Shown piece after piece: positions 1 through 11,131 of a stretch of 64,000 nt of DNA. Numbering within the stretch: the first letter of the stretch is position 1; every line of letters begins with the position of its first letter. Origin of the DNA: Ustulina deusta. Taxonomy: Eukaryota > Ascomycota > Sordariomycetes > Xylariales > Xylariaceae. The notes beneath the pieces were generated by a model. The model was not told the origin of the DNA. It saw nothing but the letters and a program-made list of their open reading frames with translations, and did not search any database. Both the position numbers and the translations under genes were made by a program. Where the stretch lies: the NCBI GenBank assembly GCA_023159155.1, contig JAJNNX010000056.1, forward strand, positions 248,001 to 312,000. The letters run 5' to 3'.

Positions 1-1
1 C

Positions 2-1291
2 CGGAAGCTCAAGCGCCCGGGTCAGCGAGCCCGCATATCGAATAACGAAGCCGCCGCCATCCGCAAGCGACATGAGCAGCGCGAACGAGAGGCCGCACAA
101 ACCGCAACCGACACCGCCACCCTCGCCCAGAGGGGCATCAACGACATAGTGCGCCAACACTACAATGCCGTGCCCGAGCGTGGTCGGGACTGGCGGAAGA
201 CCGGGAGTCGGATCAAGGGCCTGCGCGTCTTCAACAACTGGGTCAAGAGCACGCTCATCCAGAAGTTCTCACCCGACGAGGACCACACGCCCGGCGCCCA
301 GCAGCAAGGCCGTGATATGGCCGGCGCACACGGACACGAGCTGATTGTTCTCGACATCGGCTGCGGCAAAGGCGGTGATCTAGGCAAGTGGCAACAGGCA
401 CCACAGAGGGTCCAACTCTACGTCGGGCTGGACCCCGCCGACGTTTCCATCGACCAGGCAAAGGACCGGTATCGAAGCATGGGCAGTCAAGGCGGCAGGG
501 GCGGCCGAGGTGGGAGAGGCGGCTATCGAGGTGGCCGCCAACAACAACAACAACAACATCATCAGCAACATCTATTCGACGCCCGCTTTTTCGTCAAGGA
601 CTGTTACGGCGAATCACTTGTCGACGTCGATATTGTGCGCCAGGTCGGATTTGATCCCTCGCCCATGGGCCGTAGCGGTTTCGACATTGTCAGCATGATG
701 TTTTGCATGCACTATGCGTTCGAGACAGAAGATAAGGCTCGAATGATGCTACAGAACGTCTCCAGCGCGCTCAAGAAAGGCGGGCGGTTTATAGGGTGCA
801 TACCCAACTCAGACGTCATCAGCAGCAGAGTCATGAAATTCAACGAACGGATGACCAAGAAAGAAGAAGATCCTGTCGAGGAAGGCGAACAGCCGTCGGA
901 AGACAAGGAGGAGGGTGAGGCCGAGGAGACGGCGGAATGGGGCAATGAATTATATCGGGTGAGATTCCCCGGCAAGACGCCAGAGGATGGTGTCTTCCGT
1001 CCGCCCTTCGGCTGGAAATATAACTTCTTCCTCGACGAAGCGGTCGAAGAGGTGCCCGAGTACGTGGTGCCATGGGAGGCGTTCCGAGCCATCGCCGAGG
1101 ACTACAACCTGGAGCTGCAGTACCATCAGAGCTTTAAGGACATCTGGGAATCAGAGAAGGATGACCACGTATTAGGCCCTCTCAGCGAACGCATGGGCGT
1201 TCGTGGGAAGGCCAGAGGCCCGCTGTTGGTTTCTCCTGCGGAGATGGAGGTGGCCAATTTCTATGTAGCATTCTGCTTCTATAAAGTATAG
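2..1291 (+). CDS. abd1: mRNA cap guanine-N7 methyltransferase, 5'-truncated by window edge
   Basis: Transfers a methyl group from S-adenosylmethionine to N7 of the guanosine cap of nuclear pre-mRNA. The frame is open from base 2, so the real start lies left of the window; 429 residues are visible. Family marks: the helix with VRQHYNAVPERG, the IKGLRVFNNW segment, the SAM motif VLDIGCGKGGDLGKW, the cap-binding stretch MMFCMHYAFE, and the C-terminal NFYVAFCFYKV. The GTG at 149 is an internal valine, not a start. Two low-complexity insertions stand out: an RGG/poly-Q/His run (about bases 485-575) between the SAM-binding region and the FVKDCYGE strand, and an acidic stretch (about 850-945) rich in Glu. 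Both are surface-loop positions that vary among fungal homologues. No intron is seen in the visible part. Assignment is confident from the core motifs. Confidence 0.93.
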   Translation, partial: RKLKRPGQRARISNNEAAAIRKRHEQREREAAQTATDTATLAQRGINDIVRQHYNAVPERGRDWRKTGSRIKGLRVFNNWVKSTLIQKFSPDEDHTPGAQQQGRDMAGAHGHELIVLDIGCGKGGDLGKWQQAPQRVQLYVGLDPADVSIDQAKDRYRSMGSQGGRGGRGGRGGYRGGRQQQQQQHHQQHLFDARFFVKDCYGESLVDVDIVRQVGFDPSPMGRSGFDIVSMMFCMHYAFETEDKARMMLQNVSSALKKGGRFIGCIPNSDVISSRVMKFNERMTKKEEDPVEEGEQPSEDKEEGEAEETAEWGNELYRVRFPGKTPEDGVFRPPFGWKYNFFLDEAVEEVPEYVVPWEAFRAIAEDYNLELQYHQSFKDIWESEKDDHVLGPLSERMGVRGKARGPLLVSPAEMEVANFYVAFCFYKV

Positions 1292-2785
1292 ATAGATATC
1301 GCCGTCCGGCGTAGCTATCTGTGAGTATCAATGCAGCGAGTGCTGATCTAGAACCCTACTCCGACGGCACTGTGCGTTAGCATATAACGAATTGCCGAAT
1401 GTGAACATGGTTTATGAATCCTGTTGCTATCCCATCTACATATATATTGGGGGGTGTTTTCAATCTGTGGTACGGCGACTCGTCCACGAGCAATTCGTAC
1501 GTACGACAGCTGGTGAATTGACAGTTCTACAGCATCATGGTAGAATCAATCTTGTATTTGGTCCGGATCATCACTGGACCTCAACTCTCAAATATTGTAG
1601 AATGAAACCTAGGTATCTCCTTCACAGATACTCTACTCTATCTACATAGTAAGGTCACATCAGTACCCCGTGTATGTTGGGATATGGTACACAACTAGAG
1701 CGTAGGTGGTCTATCATCCTCCACTTCTTTTTGTGTCAATCTTATTGCTGCCTTAGGCTCCATCAAGTTGGTCTAGACTAACCTACCTAGGTAGTTAGTC
1801 AAGAAGGATGATTTAAAGGTTTCCCAAAAGGGGAAGTGGAGTGTTCTGTGACTGGCTCATCCAAACGTCTCTCTCCTCTGCTAACTAGAGCTTCGAGTTT
1901 GCAGCACCTAGGTAGGTCATAATGCCCTTGGTATCTATTCATTCGGCTTCACCGAGTCCGCGATGGTAATGAAGCCTTCAACACAACCTTGCCTACGCAC
2001 AACACGAGGGGGGTTAAGAAGTAGCAGTACTTATGCTACGCTCAAATGTCGTTTTATACGGACGGTCTTTGTTATATGTCTTTGACATTACTGTAACAGA
2101 ATGCTAGTAAAGAAAAACAGTCACAACGCTTTCAATCACTGCATTTCCGTTGTTGACTAGCTCACTAGCCCTCGCCCCTTAAGAATTTCCAGGAGAATCG
2201 TACCCCAGCTCGACAAATAGACAACTGCCGATACGTTGCCAAGAGGAGAACCAACCCACATCAGATCACGGAAATACTAGTATATATAGATCGTGAATAG
2301 TATTGTTTGCCTTCCCATAAGCCTACAAGGGAAGGAGTGACATGAATCATAACAACGTGACATATTTTCCATCTCCCGTTGGAGTTAGCTATATATATTC
2401 ACTCCAACGGCGTGACCCGTATCCTGGAAATCCCAAGGTGACCTGACTATATTCTCCATATGTTAGTTAGTGCGCCCGCGCACGCCGTCTCCATTCGCAT
2501 CCCAAGAAACACCTATAAAGGGAAAGTATATTTTCCGATTATGCCGCTTCCCATCGCGGCCCCTTTCTCTCGTCGCATGACACATTCGAACAGGCCCCGT
2601 TTTGGGGTGGTATCCTTCGGTAGTGGGCGAGCTTCGAGGGTCTTCGCTCGTGGGACTTACTATGTGAGTGTTGCGAGCATAGCCCTCACCAACTTAGGAG
2701 GTGGACCTGATTCAAACATTTGATTAGCTCAAAGTATTCCGTAAGGACTCGGCGGAGAACCCGCATATTGTAGTTGCGCGCACCT
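1292..2785. other. intergenic region between convergent genes
   Basis: About 1.5 kb between the 3' ends of the cap methyltransferase and the DUF8035 gene. No convincing gene is seen. It contains several copies of the short CCTAGGTAGGT-type word (about 1785 and 1907) and an A/T-looped hairpin with a 9-bp stem (2377-2385 pairing with 2401-2409). An 87-codon open frame at 2460-2723 shows no family signature and was not called. Confidence 0.6.
2377..2409. repeat. short inverted repeat (9-bp stem, 15-nt loop)
   Basis: CGTTGGAGT at 2377-2385 is the exact reverse complement of ACTCCAACG at 2401-2409, around an AT-rich loop. It could form a small hairpin; no function is assigned. Confidence 0.5.
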
Positions 2786-4356
2786 TCACTTGCGATACTT
2801 AGGCACGCTGATGGACATCCTACCTTTCTTATCCTTCTCAATGCGCACCCCGCGCCTAGGCTCCTCAATCCTCTCGATTTCTTCCTCGTACAGGACGAGC
2901 TCGCCCGTGGGTAGGCGCTCGGCTCGCACGAGGTCGCGATCCCTACTGTGACTATGACTGTGATACCCATAATGATGGTGGTGCTGATCCCCACGCCTGT
3001 CGCCCACCAGTGCCACCGGCCCGACCAGGACATCGTCACTGACCTCGCGTGGCCCTGCGTCAATAACAACCGGTGTTCGCGAGGTGTAGGTAGAGATCGT
3101 GGAAGGGCCGGGGCCGTTGTGGCTCGTATAGCTACGGACTGGCGAAACCTCGCGAACCATCGTCTCCTTTACCACTTCAACTGGAGGCGGTGGAGGTACT
3201 CTGATGACGGTAGGTGGTGCAGGTGGGGGGATAGTGAATACCTCTTCCTTGCGTTCCTCGACTAACACGCCAGAAACTGAGCGGGCAGCGGCTAGTTCAG
3301 CGTCAGCTTTCTTGAAGTCATCACTGAGCCTCAGCAAATCGTCGATGTTCTGCTGCCCCAACGCCTTTTGGATGATGACGGTACTTCCCTACGTTGTGTC
3401 AGTAACATGGTATCAAGTGAGTGCCAAGTCATGAGGGCTAATTAGAACAAGGCAAGCCATATGATTCGACGTACTTCTATAACATAAGGGTAGTGAAGCT
3501 CTGCGATCGCCCTCACTGAGATGAGGCGAAGTGGAATCCTCGTCTTTCCCTTCTTGGGATATTCGCTCTTTGCGGTGAGAGCAGTACCGCCCGTGTTGCC
3601 GCTGCTGGAGGAAGTAGATGAAGAACGCGAGCTGCCACGGCGGGAGGGGCTGCGACGTCTGCGCGGCCTGCTGGTTCGTGATCCGCTTCGATCCCTTTGC
3701 TTCTTGGTCCGCACGATCTCTCTTTCCAGGACATGTTCAGGGTATGCATGGAAGTCGTCATCACCGTACCGTTGGGGCTCGGCGACCTTGATCTCCTCGT
3801 AGTCGTGCTCGGCATATCTCCTGGGTGGAGGCAGAGCACGAGAGCGGGGGAGAGGGATGGGCTCATATGGTTCTGGACGGTAGTCCCTGCGGCGAGCGGG
3901 AGGGCCGTGCTCATCGCGGTCGTATAGTCGTTGTGCCGGCCGCCGATCGAAGGTATCCAGGGATGACTGGCGTCGTAAAAGGCCAGGCGGGCGGCGAGCT
4001 GGCGAAGGGCTGCGATACTCGCGACCTCGTTCCCGCTCGAAGGAGATGCCCCTTTCCATCTCAGGGGGGGGAGAGGCGCGGCGAGGTCGCGGCGGCCGCG
4101 ATGCTTCGTCGTCGTCGTCGTAGTAGCGCATCTCACGAATGCGATGGTCCTCCCAGGGCCGTGGAGCCCGACGCTCGACGAATCGCTCGACGAATCGCTC
4201 GTCTACGGAGGCCTCCCGAACCCGTTCGCGAGGGGGCTCACGAGTGTAAGAGCGGTCGCGTTCCTCCAAACGATCTCGCTCGTAGACCAGGCGATCCTGG
4301 TCCCACCGCTCACCATAGGCCAGATCCTCATCGTCGGATCTCCGATAGGCCGCCAT
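2786..4356 (-). CDS. DUF8035-domain protein, Arg/Ser- and Asp/Glu-rich, two exons
   Basis: Exons 4356-3475 and 3388-2786 (intron 3389-3474, donor GTACGT, acceptor TAG, phase 0) give 494 residues. The splice joins HYPYVIE to GSTVIIQKALGQQNID, restoring the DUF8035 core that begins near KTRIPLRLISVRAI; this continuity is why I trust the intron. The N-terminal 250 residues are charged and disordered, rich in Arg, Asp and Tyr with RS/SR and RRR runs; the C-terminal part holds a poly-Pro run, a His/Ser/Arg stretch and the VLYEEEIERIEEPRRGVRIEKDKKGRMSIS-type tail seen in this family (shown here only as its start). DUF8035 proteins are common in filamentous ascomycetes and have no established function. 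Long antisense frames over exon 1 come from its high GC and repeats. Confidence 0.85.
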
Positions 4357-7300
4357 TTCAGCCGGACTGATCTAATACCACACAGACCAATGCAGAACAA
4401 CAGGTAAATTAAGGTGTCGGCAGGCAGGTGATGAGGAAGATGCTAGGGAAGTTGAATTTAGGTTTTGTCCTTAGAAATGAACGAAAGAAACGAAGTAGAC
4501 AAGCATCCAAGGCTAGGTTAGATAAGATCGATTGGGTTGAGATAGCTGCCCCATCGCCCAACCAAGGTGTCTGTCCTTCTCCATGTGATGACGACAGAGG
4601 GGTCAGAATATGTAGCTGCTTAAGTACCCGCTAGGTAGGTGGGTCCTTGTAGTGTAGTGTACCTAGGCAGCTTCGGTGTGTCTTGGCGAAGTACAGTGTT
4701 GTAGGTAAGACAATGCTATATGGTGGGTACCTCCTAGGTAGTCGTAGTGGTTCAATGCAGTATCTACCTAGCCGAGGCAGAGCGCTGGGTTGCACTGTGG
4801 ATATATTAGGTTGTGCTTTTTACACTTAGGTACTGCGTACGTACTTAGTTACTTAGACACCTCGCATGACCCCGATGCAGCATCAGAATGACCAGATATT
4901 CTCCTGATTGGGCAGATGACCCAAGCTTGCTTGCTTGACTGGTACTAACTGACAACGGGCACGAGGGTAACGCGAGCACCCGTCGACTTTCTGGGGCAAA
5001 CGAAATACAATTCATTATCCCTTTCTTCCTCTCTTTCTTCGGTCTTTCTTTTGTCTCCCTTGTCTTTTCCATTTTCTTTTTTTCTTACTTTCAAATCTGA
5101 AGAAATTCCACTTGCGCTGGCCCTGGCGGTCAAAGGGATTTGGTCTTGTTGTACAGCAGGCCTAGATCGGTATAGGTTAAGTAAACATGCACGTACACTA
5201 CATCGTATAGCATCGGTAAGTTTTGGAAATTCCCTATTCGGATAGGTCTTGGGTGGATAACAGACGAACAGATCAGAATGAGGTCCCTCGGGCATTTTCA
5301 TGTTCGAAAGTCTAAGGAAATTCCCGGCTGACGCCTATGGCAAACCCAGGGTATCTAATACTATTGCTGGATGGGTTTAGCATGGGACTTTGGGCAGCTT
5401 CCAAGTTTTGGGTTTCTGGACAAGAAAACAAAACTGTGTTGTATCTAGTACATACTTACCTAGTGCCAAGAGCAAATAAACACCTACCGCTAGTCAGAAG
5501 CGGGATGACATCACCAACCTCGTGCCAAGACACCGCCAGCAACCCCTGTGGGTTAGGTGGTGTACGACGGTATATGTACAAATATGTGAGCATCGTATGC
5601 AGATCCCTGCTGTAAATACTGGTACCTACAATGGTAGTATAATACTACTGCTCTGCGAGCCCCATATGATGCTAGGAGATATTTCCAGGGAGGGCTTTTC
5701 CCATGTCTGGAATTTGGTACGATCATGTCAAGGTACACAGTCTAGCCGTCGACGCGATCCCACACGAGATTGTCTGCCAGCTTGAACAACAGACGCCTTG
5801 TGCGCTGTTCTGCATCGAAGGCCAGGGACACTCATATGGCCCATAGAGATCCCTTCTGGTCGAAAAGCAGTATCAATCAGGAAGCTAGGCCGACAATTGC
5901 GCACTGCCCGGGTAGACCCCATACTCCCAAGATATATCCCGCCATTAGCCACGAGCCGCGTGTTCTCTCGTCTATTGTAGCTCAGCCCGAAGCCGGCCGG
6001 CTCCCGCAAAGGGGGAGCGAAGGAGAAGGAGCTTCGAGAGGTGCCACAGGTCAACACGTACGCCAACCAAAACGAGAGGCACAAAGCAATAGGCGCGAAC
6101 CGACACACGGGTTGTTGATGGGTCCCGTTGCTTAGCGAGAGTAGTATGGCATGCCTGCACATGAGATGGAGTAAATCGGCGAGCTGAAGAGAGAGGGTGT
6201 GTATAGAAAGAAGACCGAAAGAAATGTTTTAAGCCACGCGGTCACCAAAAGGCCAGATTTCCGAAAGATGCCGAGCTTTCTGTGATGCAGGGCGTAAGTG
6301 TGGTATTACATGCCTGAGCTCTCCAATGGCGCCCCTTGCCCTTGGGCGAGTTATGGTCCCGAGCGAACGGTGGAGGGTGGTGGATAGCAGGTGACCTGGT
6401 ATACGCTTACAACATTCAGAGTCAGTTATCGCCATTTTGAGCGTGATCTGTGGGAGGGGGGGAGAAAGGGGTTCGGAGTTTGAACTTTGAAAAGCCTCTG
6501 GGGAATCCTTCGGCCTGAGAAGGCCCCTTTATGCTCTATAAAAGCCACCAAAGCCCTTAAAACCCCGGCGATCGGGCTGTCTGCTGTGCTCGACATTCTT
6601 GGAACCTTTTTCTAATCGGAGATCAGAAGTCCCGTTGAGATTGACGCCGTAATTCCGAAGTAGTACCTGCGAGGGTATATTTTTTGCGATTAAATGGCAG
6701 TAGATTCTATCTTCTCATTGGCATAAAATTAGTGAAAAAGAAAGTTTTATGGCAAAGCACGGGAACTCGTGTGGCTATGTGTATATGAAATGCTTGGCCA
6801 CCACGAAGCCAGAACAGAGGATATAGTTTCCATTTTACCAACTATCTGTGTGATATCGAGAAAAGCAGGGGTCTTCTTTAGCTATTATCATCGGCGCGGC
6901 TTAAAGGAGTCTCGTACCTACAATAGTATTATTGGGCAAATGTCTCATATCATATAAGTCATTGCTATGGCAAGAGTCTTACGAAGGTAGACATGTGTGT
7001 TGAACAAAAGCAGTCTAGAAAAACCGAGATATCAGCCGTATCTCACTACAATACTAGAAAATACCGCCGCCTATACCCAGCCCTGTGTACAGGAAAAGCT
7101 CAGCTCTTGCCTTTGTTGTCATTTTGAAGAATAACCCATTGATGCAGCGACTATGGTGGGGATATTGAAAACGATCTCGAGCCCAATTCCACTGCGATGC
7201 CCTGGAATTTAACAACTTGCGTCTCTTCACTATCAACCAAAAACTTAGCACATATTTCCTACTTAATAGCTGACCGCCCATCCTCGCCAGGAAATATACA

Positions 7301-7424
7301 CAGTATTTTTATATATTCAAAACACCAAAAAGTGATCTCGTTGTGGTGGGGTGGTAGGCTAGCTATACAAGGCATGAGGTGACAGTCACCGTTCCGTTGT
7401 TATACTGATCATGGAATAGTGATC
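4357..7424. other. 3-kb gene-poor intergenic region
   Basis: Upstream of the DUF8035 gene. No reading frame with recognisable family features was found on either strand; frames of 60-144 codons around 5728-6162 have no signature I know. The stretch includes CTAGGTAGGT-type words at about 4631-4740 and a TATA-like TCTATAAAAG at about 6534, which could be a promoter of an unrecognised transcript. Confidence 0.5.
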
Positions 7425-9540
7425 TTGAAAATCAAGGCCTGGTTATCGAGATTAAAGCCGCTTTCATCGACATATAGTATTCCCCGCCGTTCGTGTACCC
7501 ATCTTAGATGATAAAATCGTCACCGCTCAGGCTGAAGACGAAAATCTCGCCACTGGGTGCTTTCAGGTTGACCGAAACCATGCCGAACTCCCACTTTTCG
7601 TTCTATACTCGCCGATAATCACACCTTCACCAGTGGTTTATTGGCTAATTAAGTGAGGCAACTCACTAGCAAACTGGGGTCCGGATTTCCGCTGCCGTGC
7701 AAGTTGAATCCACCAAGCTGCACGTTGACATTGAAACCCGGAAAGCTGCAATATCTCGCAACCGTAACGCTGTCTTTTAAGGAGTCGGCATCAGCGTTTG
7801 CGCAGCCACAACCGCCCACGGCCTTTATATCCGTGACGTTCGAGATGTCGAAGACGTCAATCTAGTGGTACACAGACTCCGTGACTTCTTGGCCGTTCCC
7901 ACCTTGGAATCACGGAGAGCACAAAGAACCGGCCATTCTCAAGCGCGGAAATTTTTGATAGAGCTGCTACCTTGGGGTTCTTGCTTGGCTTTGCCGTGGG
8001 ATCCTCGTATAAAGGGTAGAGGCACAATCCATTCGCCTGCGTAAACGGGTGCTAGCTTGTCGCTGACATCACACTTGAGGAAACGGGCGTTCTGCTGTGT
8101 TTGTTTCTCGAGACCCTAAAAAGTACCGGTAAGTTCGAGGATCACTAGCCACTGTAGAAGAGGGTGGATTGTGTCCAACTTTGGCTGTAAACTTTAACGT
8201 ACACTTTCCTGGACAGTTGCGGTTTGTAGAAGGGTATACGACGACTTGCCATCATCAGGGATAGTCAGGCTATCGAATCCTGCCATCATGCAATGAATGT
8301 CAGCAAGGTGCTTCACATCACTTGCACTATTTGAGGGCTGGCCGCACCGTGGTTATTGTCATGGCCAATATCAGGATCCTCTGGCGTAACGTCGTTACTA
8401 GCACCACTGTCGATGTAGTGGAGGAATTATCAGCTGAGAACGAGTCAGTGTCGTTTCGTTTTTGGTATAATCGACCCAGGTGGTCGGATCGCGGGAACCA
8501 TCCTGCCTACAGAGCTAAGGAGATCTATAACTTCCGTGGTGAGAAACACTCCAGGGATCCGAGGGGCTATTCGACTAACAAATGTACGGCCCATACTCAT
8601 CAGAGACCCAAAATGCCCCGTCGTCGTTCACGCTTTCACGCAAAGAATCGGGAAATTCCCTTTCTGAGTGGCCCCTCTAAGATAATAGAAATATGAAAAC
8701 GCAGGTCGAATTGTAATGGGAAGTTTGTCTCTCCTATTAGCTGCCCAAAACACGATTCCTGGTATTATTTACTGAAGTCCTTCTAGATCCATTGCGATTC
8801 TGTTTCCTCCTGGTCCATCGCCGCCGGACTCCTCCCCCTATATGCAGTGACAGGGAGGTCGAAAAGCAGGGAGCCTGAGATGTGTCCTGTTGCATCTCTG
8901 TGCAGACCAGTACAAGGAGAATCATCCGGCCCTGGGAACTTAATTGTATCTATGTACTGAAACTCTAGGTTCGGGGCTGATGGCTTTTGAAATAGTCACG
9001 CTGGCTGTAGTTGGAGGTACCTTCTGTGTTCCTATCTTCGTATCAATATGATTATTATACCTGGCTCGTAGTAACCACTCTTCCAGTGTGCTCCAAGTTG
9101 GGTAAATGAAGGCGCCGTTTAGCGTTGATCTCCGTAGATTAGGTTATCTAGAATACGACTCTTAACGATTCTCCGTTCTCACACTACGCATAACTGGCGA
9201 AGCACTCGCCCAATGTTGCTGGGCACACCAAAGTGGCTTGTAACAGCCTTGACTCATTGTCTCACCTATCTCTGTTGGAAAGTGACCATAAGATACCCGA
9301 ATGAGTTCCATCGCAATGCTTCTTCCACACGCTCTTATAATATGCAGTGAGGAGCCCAGTCCGCCCAGTGTATCGGGAAACTTGTCGACTGTGTTTGGAG
9401 GCATGGATCCAAAGCTAGCAAGCTCGTCATATACGTAGTTATTACCGCTACACGCTGTACTGTTTACGCCGGCGGTTCGTTTTTCAATAGCAGTGCCAGG
9501 GCTTGTCCTAATTTCGGATCATGGTATACACTTTCGCTAC
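7425..9540 (-). pseudogene. decayed secreted phytase-like (esterase-like PF13449 type) gene
   Basis: Read right to left, family segments appear in the right order but in different frames. An N-terminal part with STACSGNNYVYDELASFGS and DKFPDTLGGLGSSLHI lies at about 9360-9480. DGTHSGILWSLSNRD follows at about 9270. GGDGPGGNRIAMDLEGL is at about 8780-8830. DDGAFWVSDEYGPY lies at 8580-8640. PEDPD then GFDSLTIPDDGKSSYTLL occurs at about 8210-8390. LENGRFFVLSRDS is at about 7910-7950 and DVFDISNVTDIKAVG at about 7810-7865. GFNLDNQALIFKIT ends it at 7425-7460. Intact relatives are secreted proteins with a beta-propeller-like phytase-esterase domain. Here stops and frameshifts separate nearly every block, so no protein can be made. 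The end points are approximate. Family identity is from remembered consensus, so the exact subfamily is uncertain. Confidence 0.8.
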
Positions 9541-10199
9541 TTACCGTGTTGAATTAGGTTGTACGGCATTGTGATCGTCTAGGTAGCTCCCCAATTGAAG
9601 AGTTATGTAATCATACTAGGCAGTGTAGGTATAAGTAATCTCGTGGTATAAGGGCAAGGTGAGTACCCCTACATAACCGAGCCTACTCACATTGCCCACT
9701 TCAATATATATATATATTAATGTACTCACTATAAAGCTACCCGTTTCATGTTTTATGTCATTAGAGATTAATATCGTATTGCATGGGTAATGACAACGGG
9801 GCCTTGTTTCCAGTTGCAACTTTAAGCTTAGCGGCCCGCGATCAACCCGCAGTTGATTGACCAGAGACTGTTCTAAAGACCTCCCCCGTAAAACAAGTGG
9901 TAAGCCGGTTCTATAAGTCATGTTTTGCTAGGTGTAGATGGCCTTATGTTGGTCTAATAGAGGATCTAAGCGTAGGTACCAGTGACCACAAGTGTGCTGA
10001 TTTACGGGACCTCGATGGTACTGTACAATAAGGTGGTATCAATGGAGTGTCTAATGACCAAATATGCAGGTGGTTGGTTAATTGTTTAAACATGATTGTT
10101 TCAATACACTTGAGGCTCCCTTTTGCCGGGGGCATGATTGCCCTGGGTTTCAGCTGTAGCTCGAGGGTTTTGTAGCTATGATACCACTTGCTAGTCCCG
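9541..10199. other. intergenic, no gene seen
   Basis: About 660 bp between the phytase-like relic and the secreted-protein gene. It contains a short TA run near 9704-9718. No open frame here has a recognisable domain. Confidence 0.5.
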
Positions 10200-11113
10200 C
10201 TACGTATAGGTGTACTGGTTAATCGTGATATCAGCAACCGTCCAGGTTGTTCCACCATCAGCAGTGACAAGATTGCCAGAAGCACCATTCAGAGCCAGCG
10301 TGTTCTTGTAGTTTGGGTTTGGGGCGCTCATGGTGATCTTGGTGTTTAAATAATGATGCGTAGGGACAGTCCCGCAGTTCGCCTGCTGACATTCCATAGC
10401 AGAACCCCAACCTAGGCCGCCTCTGCCGCTAGCTATTTCAAAATTAGCATATAATTAGAGAAAAGGTCATTACCGCTACGCTGGAAAACACATACAGGTG
10501 GACAAGGTTGAAACTACGGCGCCGTTTACAGACACTGTCTGGTCAGTGTTGCCAGTGGATGGATTGTATTTGTCTCCGGAGAAGTTAGTCTCGGAATAAA
10601 ATGTCTTGCAGTTCAGCTCTTCGACTTACAGAAGTATGTCACTTCGTCGCCTGGATTGGCCTTGTATGCCGCACCATCTTCTTGATCATCTAGAAATAGG
10701 TAAGCTTGGCGGGATTGAAAGGGCGACTGCACGGATAACTGTACTCTCTAGGGTGCTTGCTGTAACGCACCACTTGACCTCATTTGCGGCCATGTTGCAT
10801 GGAGATCTGTGTAGGCACGTCAGGTTCGAAATAATTGCGATTGTTAATACAGTGAAACCCACCCAATTCCAACCGTAGAAATAGCAAGACCTTGAACGAG
10901 ATCGCCGTCGTCCATCCCCATACCAGGCCAGAGTCCAAGATTTCCATTATGAGGACTGTTGAGGGCCGGCAAGACCAGCGTTGTGGTGGCTTCAATGATG
11001 AACGTGCCACTTGCAGTGGGGCCAGTGGAAAAATAGTTGCCGAATGAAAAATATTGACGAGGAACAACTGATGCAGCCGTCACCGGCAAAAGGGCAAGTA
11101 AGTTGGGACGCAT
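10200..11113 (-). CDS. small secreted protein, five exons (concanavalin-like, function unknown)
   Basis: Exons: 11113-10863, 10806-10745, 10689-10630, 10573-10496 and 10432-10200. The four introns are 56, 55, 56 and 63 bp, with donors GTGGGT, GTACAG, GTAAGT and GTATGT and AG acceptors. All phases close, giving 227 residues. The start MRPNLLALLPVTAASVVPR looks like a secretion signal; an in-frame ATG six codons upstream (11131) is an alternative. Fungal homologues that I recall share LWPGMG, the GDLVQ.LAIS strand, a WC.. pair, GDEVTYFYKYN, VSTLSTS, the paired-Cys ECQQANCGTVP and DGGTTW.V near the C-terminus; they are uncharacterised secreted proteins with a predicted beta-sandwich. It is intact although it sits between relics and a silenced transposon, so it may be a host- or niche-related secreted factor; that role is inference. 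Confidence 0.78.
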
Positions 11114-11131
11114 GCTTCCAGGTTGTATCAA

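Noticed and set aside
149..151. GTG as the start of the cap methyltransferase
   Set aside because: The frame is open and conserved upstream to base 2; the codon is an internal Val in VRQHYN.
3825..4370. 181-codon plus frame opposite the DUF8035 gene
   Set aside because: Antisense to an Arg-rich repetitive exon, with no family signature.
5728..6162. 144-codon minus frame and 121-codon plus frame
   Set aside because: Neither has a recognisable motif or plausible splice context; left as intergenic.
8322..8696. 124-codon plus frame
   Set aside because: Antisense to the phytase-like relic, where the minus strand shows ordered family blocks.
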